Assembly: GCF_024281035.1 (NCBI RefSeq)
Contig: NZ_JAMXLH010000005.1
Location: forward strand, 1 to 64,000
Direction of reading: 5' to 3'
DNA: 64,000 nt
Origin: Paraburkholderia sp.
GTDB taxonomy: Bacteria; Pseudomonadota; Gammaproteobacteria; Burkholderiales; Burkholderiaceae
Under the pieces are notes generated by a model. That model was not told where the DNA came from, ran no database searches, and saw only the letters and a list, made by a program, of their open reading frames with translations. Position numbers and translations under genes: made by a program. Positions 16,932 through 25,156 of the stretch are shown one piece after another (positions within the stretch are counted from its first letter, which is position 1; every line of letters begins with the position of its first letter).

Positions 16932-17359
16932 CAGTTCTTGCTTGCACGCGGATTCTGCGCCTGGCGTCGACCATCTGTTTTCAGAGTAATGCCGACACAG
17001 ATTACCGCGCCTCGGCCGAGGTGATAGCCTCGGGCACGCATTCCATGCAACATGGCATAAGACGATCCCAACCTGCTTGTCGCTAAGCCCGAAAGCGTTC
17101 GTTACGGGAAACAAACACCGATAAGGCATTCATTGACGGCTTCAACAGCTGACGGCAAACTCCCTACGTATGCAAGCGGTCATACTCCTCGCCATCGCGA
17201 CTCACCATCGTGCGCATTCCCATTCCGGACTGCCGCTGGGGATGTCTGCGCGCTAGAAATTCGCAGCGACATGCGCTTCGAAGCCGCGCCGGTAACGACG
17301 GGGCTTTTTTGTTTTTGGCAGCCTCATTGTTTGCCGGCTCACCGAGAGAGCAAAATCGA
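16932..17359. other. Noncoding cargo spacer
   Basis: No gene is supported in these 428 bp. Around 17285-17325 a GC-rich segment (AGCCGCGCCGG ... CGGGGCT) is followed by TTTTTTG and TTTTT and may be a weak intrinsic terminator for the lysE-like gene. Confidence 0.35.
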
Positions 17360-17728
17360 ATGACTTCTGTATCGAAAGCCTTCGCGACACCCATCGACCT
17401 GTACAGAGCGATATCACGCGTCTGGGCCGGCGACACGTCAAGTCCCACCGGCGCATGGTCACCATCGAATCCAGCTCAAAATCACTGCAGTGTGACGTCT
17501 CTCGTTGTCCAGGATTATTTCGGCGGTCAGATTCTCACTACACGAACGTCAGGTGGCACGCACTTCTACAATCTGATTGACGGCAAAAAGTGGGATCTGA
17601 CAGTGAGCCAGTTCGCTGAACCGGTGCCGTACGAGGACACGCTGTCCACCCGCGACGAGGCATTGGCCGATACCTCGCAACAAAAATACGAGCTTTTAAC
17701 GTCGAGGCTGGAAGGAAGAGTTAGATAG
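17360..17728 (+). CDS. YunG-like small protein
   Basis: This 122-aa protein resembles the YunG family. DLYRAISRVWAGDTSS at the start, NPAQNHCSVTSLVVQDYFGG with a conserved Cys, and GGTHFYNLIDGKKWDLTVSQF follow the family pattern in order. No enzymatic role is established that I can name; the Cys/His pair (NHCSVTSL, GGTHFYN) suggests a papain-like arrangement but this is inference. I start it at ATG 17360, with GAGAG upstream. It ends about 190 bp before the internal transposon-end array. Confidence 0.65.
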   Translation: MTSVSKAFATPIDLYRAISRVWAGDTSSPTGAWSPSNPAQNHCSVTSLVVQDYFGGQILTTRTSGGTHFYNLIDGKKWDLTVSQFAEPVPYEDTLSTRDEALADTSQQKYELLTSRLEGRVR

Positions 17729-17918
17729 CACAAAATGCGCGTGAGATGTTCTGCCATCTCTCATCGCACCCGGCCGCCGGTGATGATCACCGTCGGCAGT
17801 GTTCGCAACTTCGGGAGAAAAGATTGTTGACGATATTGGTGGCGAGGTCGAACGTCGGCGCCTAGCCGGAAGGTGCAGGAGCACGGTAGTCGCACCTGCG
17901 CCCATGCGACCTTCGCTT

Positions 17919-17984
17919 TCGTCAAACACTATCGTTTTGTGCCGAAGTCTATTGTCTTTCGTCGGACTCTATTGATCGTTCACA
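17919..17984. mobile_element. Internal, decayed Tn7-like transposon end
   Basis: Three repeats related to the TnsB-site consensus lie at 17919-17936, 17939-17956 and 17960-17977, a 20-21-bp period, and end in GTTCACA (17978-17984), identical to the outer terminus. The repeats match less well than those at the true ends, for example GTGCCGAAGTCTATTGTC. The next five bases (CCTAC) do not match the CCATC beside the left end, so it is not the partner of that end. It is probably a fossil end of a related element. The rest of 17729-18118 shows no gene. Confidence 0.75.
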
Positions 17985-18118
17985 CCTACAACAGATCGTG
18001 GACAAGGGTGTTAGTGGGTGGCCGCGCTTACATCTGTTTTGTTCTAACCCAGTCCACCGCACGTCCGTCGGGCACATACGCCATACATTGCACTCACACG
18101 ATATTGAACGAGGCACTC

Positions 18119-18547
18119 ATGGAATTCGTTACCCCTGCCGAAGTTGCCGCCGTGATGAATTTGGCGCCAATTCCTCGTTCACTCGCGGAACTCGAGGCCC
18201 GAGTACGTGACGGTCTGCCAAAATCCGCACTTGCCATGAGCGTGCAGCACATCGCTACAGATGCTGAAACCCGCCGGGCGCTGCGCGCAAGCGTCGTTCC
18301 CGAGGCAACTTACAAGCGTCGTCGTGAACGACTCTCGATGGGAGAATCGGAGAAAACAGAGCGTATTGCACGCATCTACGCGACTGCATCATACGTTTGG
18401 GGAGACCCGGGAGACGCGCGCACATTTCTAGCCGCGGCTCACCCGCTACTTGAGGGTCGCAGACCGCTGGATGTCGCTCTGACCGAACTCGGAGCGCGCC
18501 GCGTCGAGGCACTTCTCTCGCAGATCTTGTACGGTCTACCCGCATGA
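18119..18547 (+). CDS. Xre/MbcA/ParS-type antitoxin
   Basis: This 142-aa protein looks like the antitoxin of RES-Xre (ParST-type) toxin-antitoxin pairs. The C-terminal toxin-binding domain is visible as a family pattern: MGESEKTERIARIYATASYVWGD then FLAAAHPLLEGRRPLDVALTELGARRVEALLSQILYGLPA. The N-terminal part (SLAELEARVRDGLPKSALAMSVQHIA) would be the Xre-like DNA-binding region. GAGG precedes ATG 18119. The stop overlaps the start of a toxin reading frame by one base, but that toxin is broken (see next entry), so the antitoxin is an orphan. Confidence 0.82.
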   Translation: MEFVTPAEVAAVMNLAPIPRSLAELEARVRDGLPKSALAMSVQHIATDAETRRALRASVVPEATYKRRRERLSMGESEKTERIARIYATASYVWGDPGDARTFLAAAHPLLEGRRPLDVALTELGARRVEALLSQILYGLPA

Positions 18548-18675
18548 TGAGAATATTTCCCATCGTTTGCTAGGGATTCGGTGCGAAGCAAGAGCGGCGC
18601 GGCGCTTTGGAGGAGGTGGTCTCAATGGCCTTGGTCACCCGATGATCTACTGGGCCCACCTCTACAGAATTACTT
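18547..18675 (+). pseudogene. RES-domain toxin, frameshifted and truncated
   Basis: The start overlaps the antitoxin stop and reads MRIFPIV, the usual RES start (MRIFRIV), then C and an early TAG. In a shifted frame 18613-18675 reads GGLNGLGHPMIYWAHLYR, matching the RES core GGRWNSPGxPMIYAA. Homology stops there, about 40 residues into a family of about 150 aa. RES toxins degrade or modify NAD+ or nucleotide-pathway enzymes; this copy cannot work. Confidence 0.7.
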
Positions 18676-18940
18676 CGTGAAGGAGTCCATGCACTTCTTC
18701 ACAATGCATTCACGGCTACCACCCACAGAATCAACTCCCCTGCATATCTCCATGCATATGGTTTCAGCCTGCCACCTCTGCGGGCTTTTCTCTTCTGCGA
18801 GGTATACGGGCAGGCACGCCGCACGGACCTGTCTGGTCGTCTCGACGTTGAATCCGGGTGGAATTCCGGTATCAATAATCGACTTTGCTTGCGCCTCGTG
18901 CTGAGTGGTCCGACCGCCCGAACCGCAAATTCGCACGGGG

Positions 18941-18980
18941 CGCCCAGCGCGCAGCGCTGACGCGCGGCTGCGCGCTGGCG
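18941..18980 (-). terminator. Strong hairpin downstream of the TonB receptor gene
   Basis: CGCCCAGCGCGCAGC (18941-18955) pairs with GCTGCGCGCTGGCG (18967-18980) with a single bulge, 11 bp past the receptor stop. No T-run follows, so it may protect the 3' end or act with Rho. The stretch 18676-18940 holds no gene that I can support. Confidence 0.5.
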
Positions 18981-18991
18981 AATCTTCAGCA

Positions 18992-21340
18992 CTACTTCCA
19001 GGCATACCTCAATCCGACCCACGCACCACGCGGCGCTCCCATGCCGAGGAACTGCTCGTTGGCCGCATTCGTGAAGTCAAACGTATGGCCCGGGCCGGTG
19101 AAGAAGTTTTGCCCAAGAACGCCGAAGCTCGAGTATTGCTTGTTGAGCAGGTTCGTCACCAGCGCGAACACCTGCAACTGTTTCGTCACGTTCCACGTCG
19201 CATCGAGGTCGACGAGAAAGTAGCCGGAGATTTTGCCGTTCACATCCTGATTGTCCTCGTCGCCGCGCGCGAAGATACTGCCGCGCCACGTCAGGTTCGT
19301 ACCGAAATTGAGTTGCGAAATCGGCGTGTAGTCGAGCCGCATCTTCACCGTGTTCGCCGGGATGCCCGGAATGCGGTCGCCCGGATGCACGGTGATGTTG
19401 CCGTTCGCGTCCGCACTCGAATTGCTCCGGGCGCTCTCGGTCCACGTGGACTGGTAGGTCGCGTCCACATAGCTGTAGTTCGCGCCGACGCCAACCGGCC
19501 CCCACTGCGTGTGCGCGCCCAGCTCGAAACCCTGGCGCCGCGTCTTGCCCACGTTCTGGAAAAAGCCCGTGTTTGCGGCCGCCGGACTGCTGATGAACTG
19601 GATATCGTCATCGAGCGTGGTGCGGTACACCGCGGCGTTCCATGTCGTCGACGAACCGATACGGCCGCGCGCGCCGATCTCGAACGTTTTTGCGATCACC
19701 GGCCGCAGCGCCGGGTCGGAGAGGAAGTCGTTCGGCAGTGAGCACGGCGCGGCCGGGTCCGCGCACGCGAGTTCGATCGCGGTTGGCGAGCGCATGCCTT
19801 CGTTGTACGCTGCATACGCGGTAAAGCCCGGCACCGGATTCCAGTTGATGCCGAATGCCGGATTGAAACGCGAGAACGTGTGGTGGCCGTCCAGACCCGG
19901 CTGCTGACCCGTCTGATCGCCGATGTCGACGCTTGCAAAGTCGTAGCGCCCGGAGAACGTCGCCGACCACTGCTCGGTCAGCGCGAGCGTGTCGCTCAGG
20001 TAGAGGCCATAGTTCGAGTTGTGTGTCTTCGCATCGGTGTCGAGACTGAAGTCGCCGATGCCGATCGTCGCGCGCGTGGGCGTGAAGAAAGCATCCTGGG
20101 ACGACTGCACGAAGCGCGAATTCGCGATATCCGCGCTGCCGCCGACAATGAACTGGTTCTTCATGCCGAGCACCTTGCCGAGCAGTGTCAGTTGCAGGTT
20201 CGCGCCATAGCTGTCCGTTGTTATATCGGACTTCTGGTTGGTGCCCTGCGGCGAGTTGGGATCGGTCGGGTCGAAATCGCCATTTGTGTTGCTGCTGATG
20301 TTCGTGTTGTCGTAATGCCGGTAGTACACGTTGCCGCTTAACTCGACGTTGTCGCTGAAATAGTGCTCGCCGTTCAACGTGACGAACGCGGCGCTATTCA
20401 GATTCTGGTCGGGGAACGTATACGCCTGGCGCGGGTTGTCGAGGAATGAGCGCGGTATTGTCTGCGAGCCCTGCAGGTTGTTGTCCGCCCCGCCGGCCGA
20501 TAGCGACAGGGTCGTGTCCGAATCCTTATACCGGAGCTTGCCGAAACCCTGCCGGACACGGCTGCCATTGTGGTCGGCCCAGCCGTCTTCATTCGTCGCG
20601 TTGCCGGTCACGTAATAGTCGAGGTTCTGGCCGATCGTACCGCCCTGTTCGATCTGTGCGCTCTTGCGTCCCCACGAGCCGCCCATAATCTGCGCCTCAC
20701 CGCCTGGATGGTCGCGACCGTTCTTGGTCGTGACAGCGAGCGCACCGCCCAGCGTGTTCAACCCAAAAACCGGATTCGAGCCGGGGATCAGTTGCATCGT
20801 GTCGATCGCCTGCTGCGGAATCAGGTCCCAGTTCACGACGTCGCCGAATGGCTCGTTGACGCGCACGCCGTCGAGAAACACGGATAGCCCCTGCGGTGTG
20901 CCAAGCACAGGCGACGCGGTGAAGCCGCGATAGTTGACGTCAATCTGGAACGGGTTGCCCTGTGCTTCGTTGATCGCGACGCTTTGCAGGTTCTTCTCGA
21001 AGAAGTCAGGTAACGCCATGCGATTCTGGTTCGCGATGTCGGAACCGCGTACCGTCTGCACGTTGGCAGGCACCTGCGTAAGCGGCGTGCCGATGCCGAG
21101 CAGCGGCGTCGTGCCGACTACGACGATCGGTGCAAGCTGGTGCACCGGTTCGTTTTGTGTTGGCGCCGTTGCAGCAGAGTCCGTGGCAGATGCGGCCGGA
21201 ACTGTTGACGCTGCATCCGGCGCGGTGGCCTGCGCAAAAACGACTGCGGGAGCGCCAGCGAGCGCCGAGCCGAAGACAAGCGTGAGGCCGGCGCGCCGCC
21301 GGAAGCGGGGCCACGCGGGGTTGTGATTGTGTCTGGACAT
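18992..21340 (-). CDS. TonB-dependent outer-membrane receptor
   Basis: This 782-aa protein would import a ferric siderophore, metal complex or similar ligand through the outer membrane with TonB energy. A signal peptide ends near residue 36 (VVFAQA). The plug domain follows (VVVGTTPLLGIGTPLTQVPANVQTV; LPDFFEKNLQSVAINEAQGN; DGVRVNEPFGDVVNWDLIP), then a long beta-barrel. The C-terminus is RYAWK instead of the more usual aromatic-terminated strand. It lies in transposon cargo opposite in direction to the reductase genes and next to a two-component system, and probably works with them in iron or metal acquisition. The ligand is not readable. Confidence 0.87.
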   Translation of the reverse strand: MSRHNHNPAWPRFRRRAGLTLVFGSALAGAPAVVFAQATAPDAASTVPAASATDSAATAPTQNEPVHQLAPIVVVGTTPLLGIGTPLTQVPANVQTVRGSDIANQNRMALPDFFEKNLQSVAINEAQGNPFQIDVNYRGFTASPVLGTPQGLSVFLDGVRVNEPFGDVVNWDLIPQQAIDTMQLIPGSNPVFGLNTLGGALAVTTKNGRDHPGGEAQIMGGSWGRKSAQIEQGGTIGQNLDYYVTGNATNEDGWADHNGSRVRQGFGKLRYKDSDTTLSLSAGGADNNLQGSQTIPRSFLDNPRQAYTFPDQNLNSAAFVTLNGEHYFSDNVELSGNVYYRHYDNTNISSNTNGDFDPTDPNSPQGTNQKSDITTDSYGANLQLTLLGKVLGMKNQFIVGGSADIANSRFVQSSQDAFFTPTRATIGIGDFSLDTDAKTHNSNYGLYLSDTLALTEQWSATFSGRYDFASVDIGDQTGQQPGLDGHHTFSRFNPAFGINWNPVPGFTAYAAYNEGMRSPTAIELACADPAAPCSLPNDFLSDPALRPVIAKTFEIGARGRIGSSTTWNAAVYRTTLDDDIQFISSPAAANTGFFQNVGKTRRQGFELGAHTQWGPVGVGANYSYVDATYQSTWTESARSNSSADANGNITVHPGDRIPGIPANTVKMRLDYTPISQLNFGTNLTWRGSIFARGDEDNQDVNGKISGYFLVDLDATWNVTKQLQVFALVTNLLNKQYSSFGVLGQNFFTGPGHTFDFTNAANEQFLGMGAPRGAWVGLRYAWK

Positions 21341-21547
21341 TGCTTGTGTCTCGTGTCATGTCATCCACACGCCGGCCTGGCGAGCCGGTAACGTGGTGAC
21401 TGCTGTTGTTGTGAGCCGCATGCGTTTGGCTGAGTCTTGTACCAGGCCTTTCGCGTGCGGTGGGTACTATTCCCGAAATGACGGGACAGTTCAGTACGCA
21501 AGTGACGCATCCCCTCCTGGCATTGCCAGAGAGGGAGACGGGACGTC

Positions 21548-21676
21548 TTACAGTGCCTTTTCGGCGCCCAGTGACTTCGCACGATCACCGGTCTCACGTG
21601 CGTAGCCCGGACCAATGAGCGCGACGCAAGGAATGAAGAAGCTGTCGGTGCGATCCGCAATGCTCAGGTAGCCCAT
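21548..21676 (-). pseudogene. 5' fragment of an iron-containing alcohol dehydrogenase gene
   Basis: A 42-codon frame reads MGYLSIADRTDSFFIP then CVALIGPGYARETGDRAKSLGAEKAL and stops. This is the N-terminus of group-III iron-containing alcohol dehydrogenases, which continue (about 380 aa) with an IVTD-like segment right where this one stops. A good ribosome site (GGAG) still precedes the ATG. The remainder of the gene is absent, so it is a deletion or recombination scar in the cargo. Confidence 0.65.
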
Positions 21677-21969
21677 GTCGTCTCCGAAGATTATGTCGTT
21701 CTTCTTACACGGCCGAAAGCTTGAAGCACGAACCGTACCAATACGTGAAAGGCCGATACCTCAGCGGTAATCACGCGGGACACAACAGACGACTGCACCG
21801 ATTCAACACATATCGCCCGGGGTACTGTTCCAAACCTTCACATATCACACGCTTGACCGACGCAACATCGGTTCAGAACGTTGCATACCGAACGGCTGAA
21901 TACGTGGCCGCTGTCCAGGCGGCAAAAGGTCTGTTACGCATCGCGGACGTTGATGAGCCGCAGTGCGCC
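21677..21969. other. Noncoding cargo spacer
   Basis: No gene, repeat or clear promoter is seen between the alcohol-dehydrogenase fragment and the sensor kinase stop. Similarly 21341-21547 should hold the TonB receptor promoter but shows no clear Fur box; it contains a short hairpin (CCTGGC...GCCAGAG, about 21515-21535). Confidence 0.4.
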
Positions 21970-23334
21970 TTACCGTCTTTTTTCTGACGCGGTTCCGTGT
22001 CGGCCCGAAACAAGAAGCAGGCCGTCGATGACTGCCTGAAAACCGTCCGGCCAGCCCGGCGCCGGCGAGTGCAGCGAGAGCGTCGCGCCCGCGCCCTTCG
22101 CGATCGCGTTAACAATGGCAAGACCAAGCCCGCTGCCTTTCGTCATCGACGTACCGCGTTCGAATTGTTTCGTCAGGCGTCCGAGCACGTCGTGCGGCAC
22201 CGCCTGTCCGTGATTTGTCACGCTGAACGTGCCGCCCGGTGACAGCACGACCCGTATCGGTCCACCCGCCGCGCCGTGATTCAGTGCGTTCTCGATCAGA
22301 TTGCGTACAACGATGGCGAAAGCGTCGGGATCGATACGGGAGAGTGCAGGGTCTTCCGGCAGGTCGAGCTCGATTGAGCTCGCGTTCGCGGCACGTCGAA
22401 AGTCATCGATGACGAGCGACAAAGCGGGGCGCAAATCCTGCGGGGTGTCGGCAAGGATGCGCCCGTCCTCCGCGCGCGCGAGTTGCATCAACTTCTCGCT
22501 GATCTGCGACAACGCGCGCAGCGCACCCTCGATGTTCCGCGCCCGCTCGCGAAGTGGCGCGGACGGCGCTTCGGCGATCAGGCGCTGCGTCTGGGCGAGC
22601 GCCGCCGCGATCGGCGTGCGCAACTCGTGCGCACTGTTGGCGGTGATGTTGCGTTCGGCAGCAAGCGCGCGTTCGAGGCGCGTCATCAAATCGTTGACTG
22701 CGTCGGCGATGGGTGTCATCTCCACGGGCAGCGATTGCTTGTCGAGCGGGCTCAGGTCGTTCTGCCCACGTGTCGCGATACTGCCGCAGAAGCGGCGGAC
22801 CGGCCGCAGCCCGGTGCGCACGATCAGCCAGATACCCGCGAGGCCGACCGGCAGAAACAGCGCGACTGCTCGGCCGACTGCGAGTGCGGCCTTGATCTCG
22901 GCATGCCGGCGGGCCTTGAGCGGCTCCGCGACCAGCAGTGACATCGTGCCCTCCAGACCGGTTTCCGCGTAGACCCGATGCGTCGCCGTCGAGACGAACC
23001 CGGCACGCAGTTTCGGCGGAAAAACCGTTTCGTCCGCGTCGTGCGACTGCAGCAGCGTTTTGCCGGTCGCATCACGCACGACGTAAGTCAGCAGCTCGTC
23101 ATGCGGACGCACGGCTGCAATGCGTTGATTGTCGCTGCCGTCGGCGTCGCGACCGAGGATTTCCATCGCCGCAAGCGGCAACAGACGTTGCGCCGTCTCC
23201 TGCAGTGCGCTGTCAGATATTCGGTCGATTTCGTGGCGAAGCACGTGGAACGACGCAGCCGCGGCCGCGACCGACAGCACCGCGAGCCCGGCGGCAAGCG
23301 CCGTTGCGAGCCGGAGTTGCAGGCTGCGCGGCAT
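21970..23334 (-). CDS. Sensor histidine kinase (transposon-borne)
   Basis: This 454-aa kinase has a first membrane helix at residues about 9-29, a periplasmic domain to about 150, and a second helix at about 152-173. A HAMP linker follows (LRPVRRFCGSIATRGQNDLSPL), then the dimerisation box NSAHELRTPIAAALAQ with phospho-acceptor H236 and an ATPase domain with NLIENALNHGA and KGSGLGLAIV. It follows its response regulator gene by 2 bp, so the two form one operon. Placement between the TonB receptor and the reductase operon suggests it senses the same metal or redox cue and controls both sides. Confidence 0.88.
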   Translation of the reverse strand: MPRSLQLRLATALAAGLAVLSVAAAAASFHVLRHEIDRISDSALQETAQRLLPLAAMEILGRDADGSDNQRIAAVRPHDELLTYVVRDATGKTLLQSHDADETVFPPKLRAGFVSTATHRVYAETGLEGTMSLLVAEPLKARRHAEIKAALAVGRAVALFLPVGLAGIWLIVRTGLRPVRRFCGSIATRGQNDLSPLDKQSLPVEMTPIADAVNDLMTRLERALAAERNITANSAHELRTPIAAALAQTQRLIAEAPSAPLRERARNIEGALRALSQISEKLMQLARAEDGRILADTPQDLRPALSLVIDDFRRAANASSIELDLPEDPALSRIDPDAFAIVVRNLIENALNHGAAGGPIRVVLSPGGTFSVTNHGQAVPHDVLGRLTKQFERGTSMTKGSGLGLAIVNAIAKGAGATLSLHSPAPGWPDGFQAVIDGLLLVSGRHGTASEKRR

Positions 23335-23336
23335 CG

Positions 23337-23996
23337 CTATTCCCGCCTCAGCCGATAGCCGAGGCCGCGCACGGTCTCGATCGTTTCGGCGCCGAGTTTC
23401 TTGCGCAGACGGCTCACGTGCACCTCGATCGTGTTGCTTTCGATTTCGTCGTTAAACGAATAAAGGCTCTCTTCGAGCCTCAGCTTCGACAGGATCATCC
23501 CGGGGCGTTGAATCAACGCATCGAGGAGCGCCCATTCACTCGCGGTCAGGTCGATACGCTTGTCGCCTCGCATCACGTTGCGCGCCGCCGTATCGACGCT
23601 CAGGTCACGCAGCTTCACCAGCGGATTCGGATTGCCCGAGTAGCGGCGGGCAACCGCACTTACGCGTGCGGATAGCTCGTCAAGGTCGAACGGCTTCACG
23701 AGATAGTCGTCCGCGCCGGCATTGAGCCCGGCGATGCGGTTCGAAACCTGGTCGAGCGCGGTCAGGATGATGACGGACACGGTCGAGCCGGCCGTGCGCA
23801 GTTCGCGCAGGAAGTCCAGCCCGCGACCATCAGGAAGGAGCAGATCGAGCAGGATCAGGTCGTAGGTTGCGGCCGCCAGGTGACGGTGCGCGTCGGCGAG
23901 GCTGGCGACGAAATCGGTTGGGTGACCGTCTTTTTCTATCTGGTCGCGCACGGCTTCTCCGAGCCACCGATCATCCTCGACAAGAAGCACTCTCAT
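23337..23996 (-). CDS. OmpR-family response regulator (transposon-borne)
   Basis: This 219-aa regulator has a receiver domain (MRVLLVEDDRWLGEAV, phospho-acceptor D51 in LILLDLLLPDG, K in LVKPFDLDEL) and an OmpR winged helix ending TIETVRGLGYRLRRE. I chose ATG 23996 because the family starts M(R/K)-x-LLVEDD; an in-frame earlier start (24035) would lengthen it by 13 residues. A 13-bp perfect inverted repeat in the divergent promoter region (24039-24093) is the obvious candidate operator for autoregulation and for driving the PepSY-DUF2271-reductase-ApbE operon on the other strand. Confidence 0.9.
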   Translation of the reverse strand: MRVLLVEDDRWLGEAVRDQIEKDGHPTDFVASLADAHRHLAAATYDLILLDLLLPDGRGLDFLRELRTAGSTVSVIILTALDQVSNRIAGLNAGADDYLVKPFDLDELSARVSAVARRYSGNPNPLVKLRDLSVDTAARNVMRGDKRIDLTASEWALLDALIQRPGMILSKLRLEESLYSFNDEIESNTIEVHVSRLRKKLGAETIETVRGLGYRLRRE

Positions 23997-24038
23997 TCGT
24001 TTGTCCCGATCCAATGTCTCAGGCGAATCTGCCACGCC

Positions 24039-24093
24039 AACCTGAAGCGAACATGACGAAGATTCTTTGCGTCCGCAAGCTTCGCTTCAGGTT
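24039..24093. promoter_or_regulatory. 13-bp inverted repeat in the divergent promoter region
   Basis: AACCTGAAGCGAA (24039-24051) and TTCGCTTCAGGTT (24081-24093) are exact inverted copies with 29 bp between. They sit between the divergent regulator gene and PepSY operon, the expected binding place of the response regulator. CTGAAGCGAACAT from the left arm recurs at 28704-28716, downstream of the operon. Confidence 0.65.
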
Positions 24094-24140
24094 TGGTGGT
24101 CATTGTAGAGCCCAGCGATCCGAACGGAGGATACAACGTC

Positions 24141-24599
24141 ATGAATCATTCCCGGCTGGCAAAAGGCTTCGCCCTCGCATTGCTCGTCCTCACCGGCGCA
24201 TTGTTTGTCGTCGCCGCCAGTCCCTTGATCCGCAGCGCGCTGGCAGGCGAGCGCTGTAACGCGCCGCTCGCCGACTGGAAACCGCGCGACGCCGTCTATG
24301 CAATGGCGCAGCAGAAGGGCTGGCGCATCGACAGGCTGAAAGTCGACGACGGCTGTTACGAACTCAAAGGGTACGACACCGACGGCCGCCGTTTCAAGGC
24401 AAGGCTCGATCCGGCCACGCTCGACGTCCTCCGCCTGAAACGCAATGACGAGGACGAACAGGGGCACGGCGGCGAACGCGAGCATCACGGTGCGGCACCC
24501 GACGGCACGACTACCGGCAACGCGGTCGATTCGCCCGTCGGCGCGCCGCCCGGCGGTTTGCTCACGCCAGGCTCGAAGCCCAGCGTGCAGATCCGCTGA
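24141..24599 (+). CDS. PepSY-domain protein
   Basis: This 152-aa exported or membrane-anchored protein has an N-terminal hydrophobic segment (residues about 8-34, FALALLVLTGALFVVAAS). One PepSY-like domain follows (DAVYAMAQQKGWRIDRLKVDDGCYELKGYDTDGRRFKARLD), a fold common in envelope proteins linked to flavin or metal redox systems. The C-terminal third is a disordered His/Gly/Pro-rich tail (GHGGEREHHGAAPDG) that could bind metal. I chose ATG 24141, with CGGAGG upstream, over a TTG at 24093. It is the first gene of the operon that continues to ApbE. Confidence 0.75.
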   Translation: MNHSRLAKGFALALLVLTGALFVVAASPLIRSALAGERCNAPLADWKPRDAVYAMAQQKGWRIDRLKVDDGCYELKGYDTDGRRFKARLDPATLDVLRLKRNDEDEQGHGGEREHHGAAPDGTTTGNAVDSPVGAPPGGLLTPGSKPSVQIR

Positions 24600-24664
24600 G
24601 TCGGGCGGCTTCGCGACCCGCCACTCAGGCCGCGGCCGTCCTCACCCGAACCAGGAGATTACTG

Positions 24665-25141
24665 ATGAAACAGGCATTGCCGATCGCCGCGACCGCAGCG
24701 ATTGCCGGCGCGCTGGCCGCGCCATTACCCGCCGCCGCGCGCCCGGTGACATTCGAGACTCAGCTCGCGAACTATGGAGGAGACGGCGCCTACGTCGTGA
24801 TGTACGTCACCGACCAGGCTGGACGCTATCAGGGCACGCTGTGGATGGCGGGCCGCCAGGCCAAATACCACCGGCATCTGCGCGACTGGTACCGCGCGAC
24901 CGGCGGAGCAGCGCGGATTGACGGCATCACGGGCGCAAGCGTCGGCGCGGGCAGGACGCTGCGCGCAACGCTCGACGTATCCGACGCCCTGCTCGACGCC
25001 GGCTACCAGATCCACATCGACACGGCCGTCGAAGACATGAACGAAAACGCGTCGGAAATCGTCGTGCCGCTGTCGGCGTCCGGTGCAGGCAAGGCGACGA
25101 AGGGGCGGGGCTACGTGACGTCGTTTCGCTATTCGCTTTGA
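24665..25141 (+). CDS. DUF2271-family periplasmic protein
   Basis: This 158-aa protein has a signal peptide (cleavage near AAA-R, residue 25) and a DUF2271 domain: NYGGDGAYVVMYVTDQAGRYQGTLWMAGRQAKYHRHLRDWY and IDGITGASVGAGRTLRATLDV. DUF2271 genes are repeatedly found with PepSY-flavodoxin reductases and ApbE. GITGAS resembles the flavinylation motif class [ST]GA[ST]-T of FMN-binding domains, but the final Thr is not in place (GASVGAGRT), so covalent FMN on this protein is uncertain. GGAGATT lies before the ATG. It probably acts as a periplasmic partner of the reductase. Confidence 0.8.
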   Translation: MKQALPIAATAAIAGALAAPLPAAARPVTFETQLANYGGDGAYVVMYVTDQAGRYQGTLWMAGRQAKYHRHLRDWYRATGGAARIDGITGASVGAGRTLRATLDVSDALLDAGYQIHIDTAVEDMNENASEIVVPLSASGAGKATKGRGYVTSFRYSL

Positions 25142-25156
25142 CCGGTGGAGCATCCG

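Noticed and set aside
9549..17984. Calling 9549-17984 as the transposon boundary
   Set aside because: The flanks CCATC and CCTAC do not match, while 9549 and 34120 have a perfect duplication; the inner end is kept as a remnant.
19439..19452. GTCCACGTGGAC palindrome in the TonB receptor gene
   Set aside because: It shares the CCACGTGG core with the parS candidates but differs in the flanks and lies in coding sequence; probably chance.
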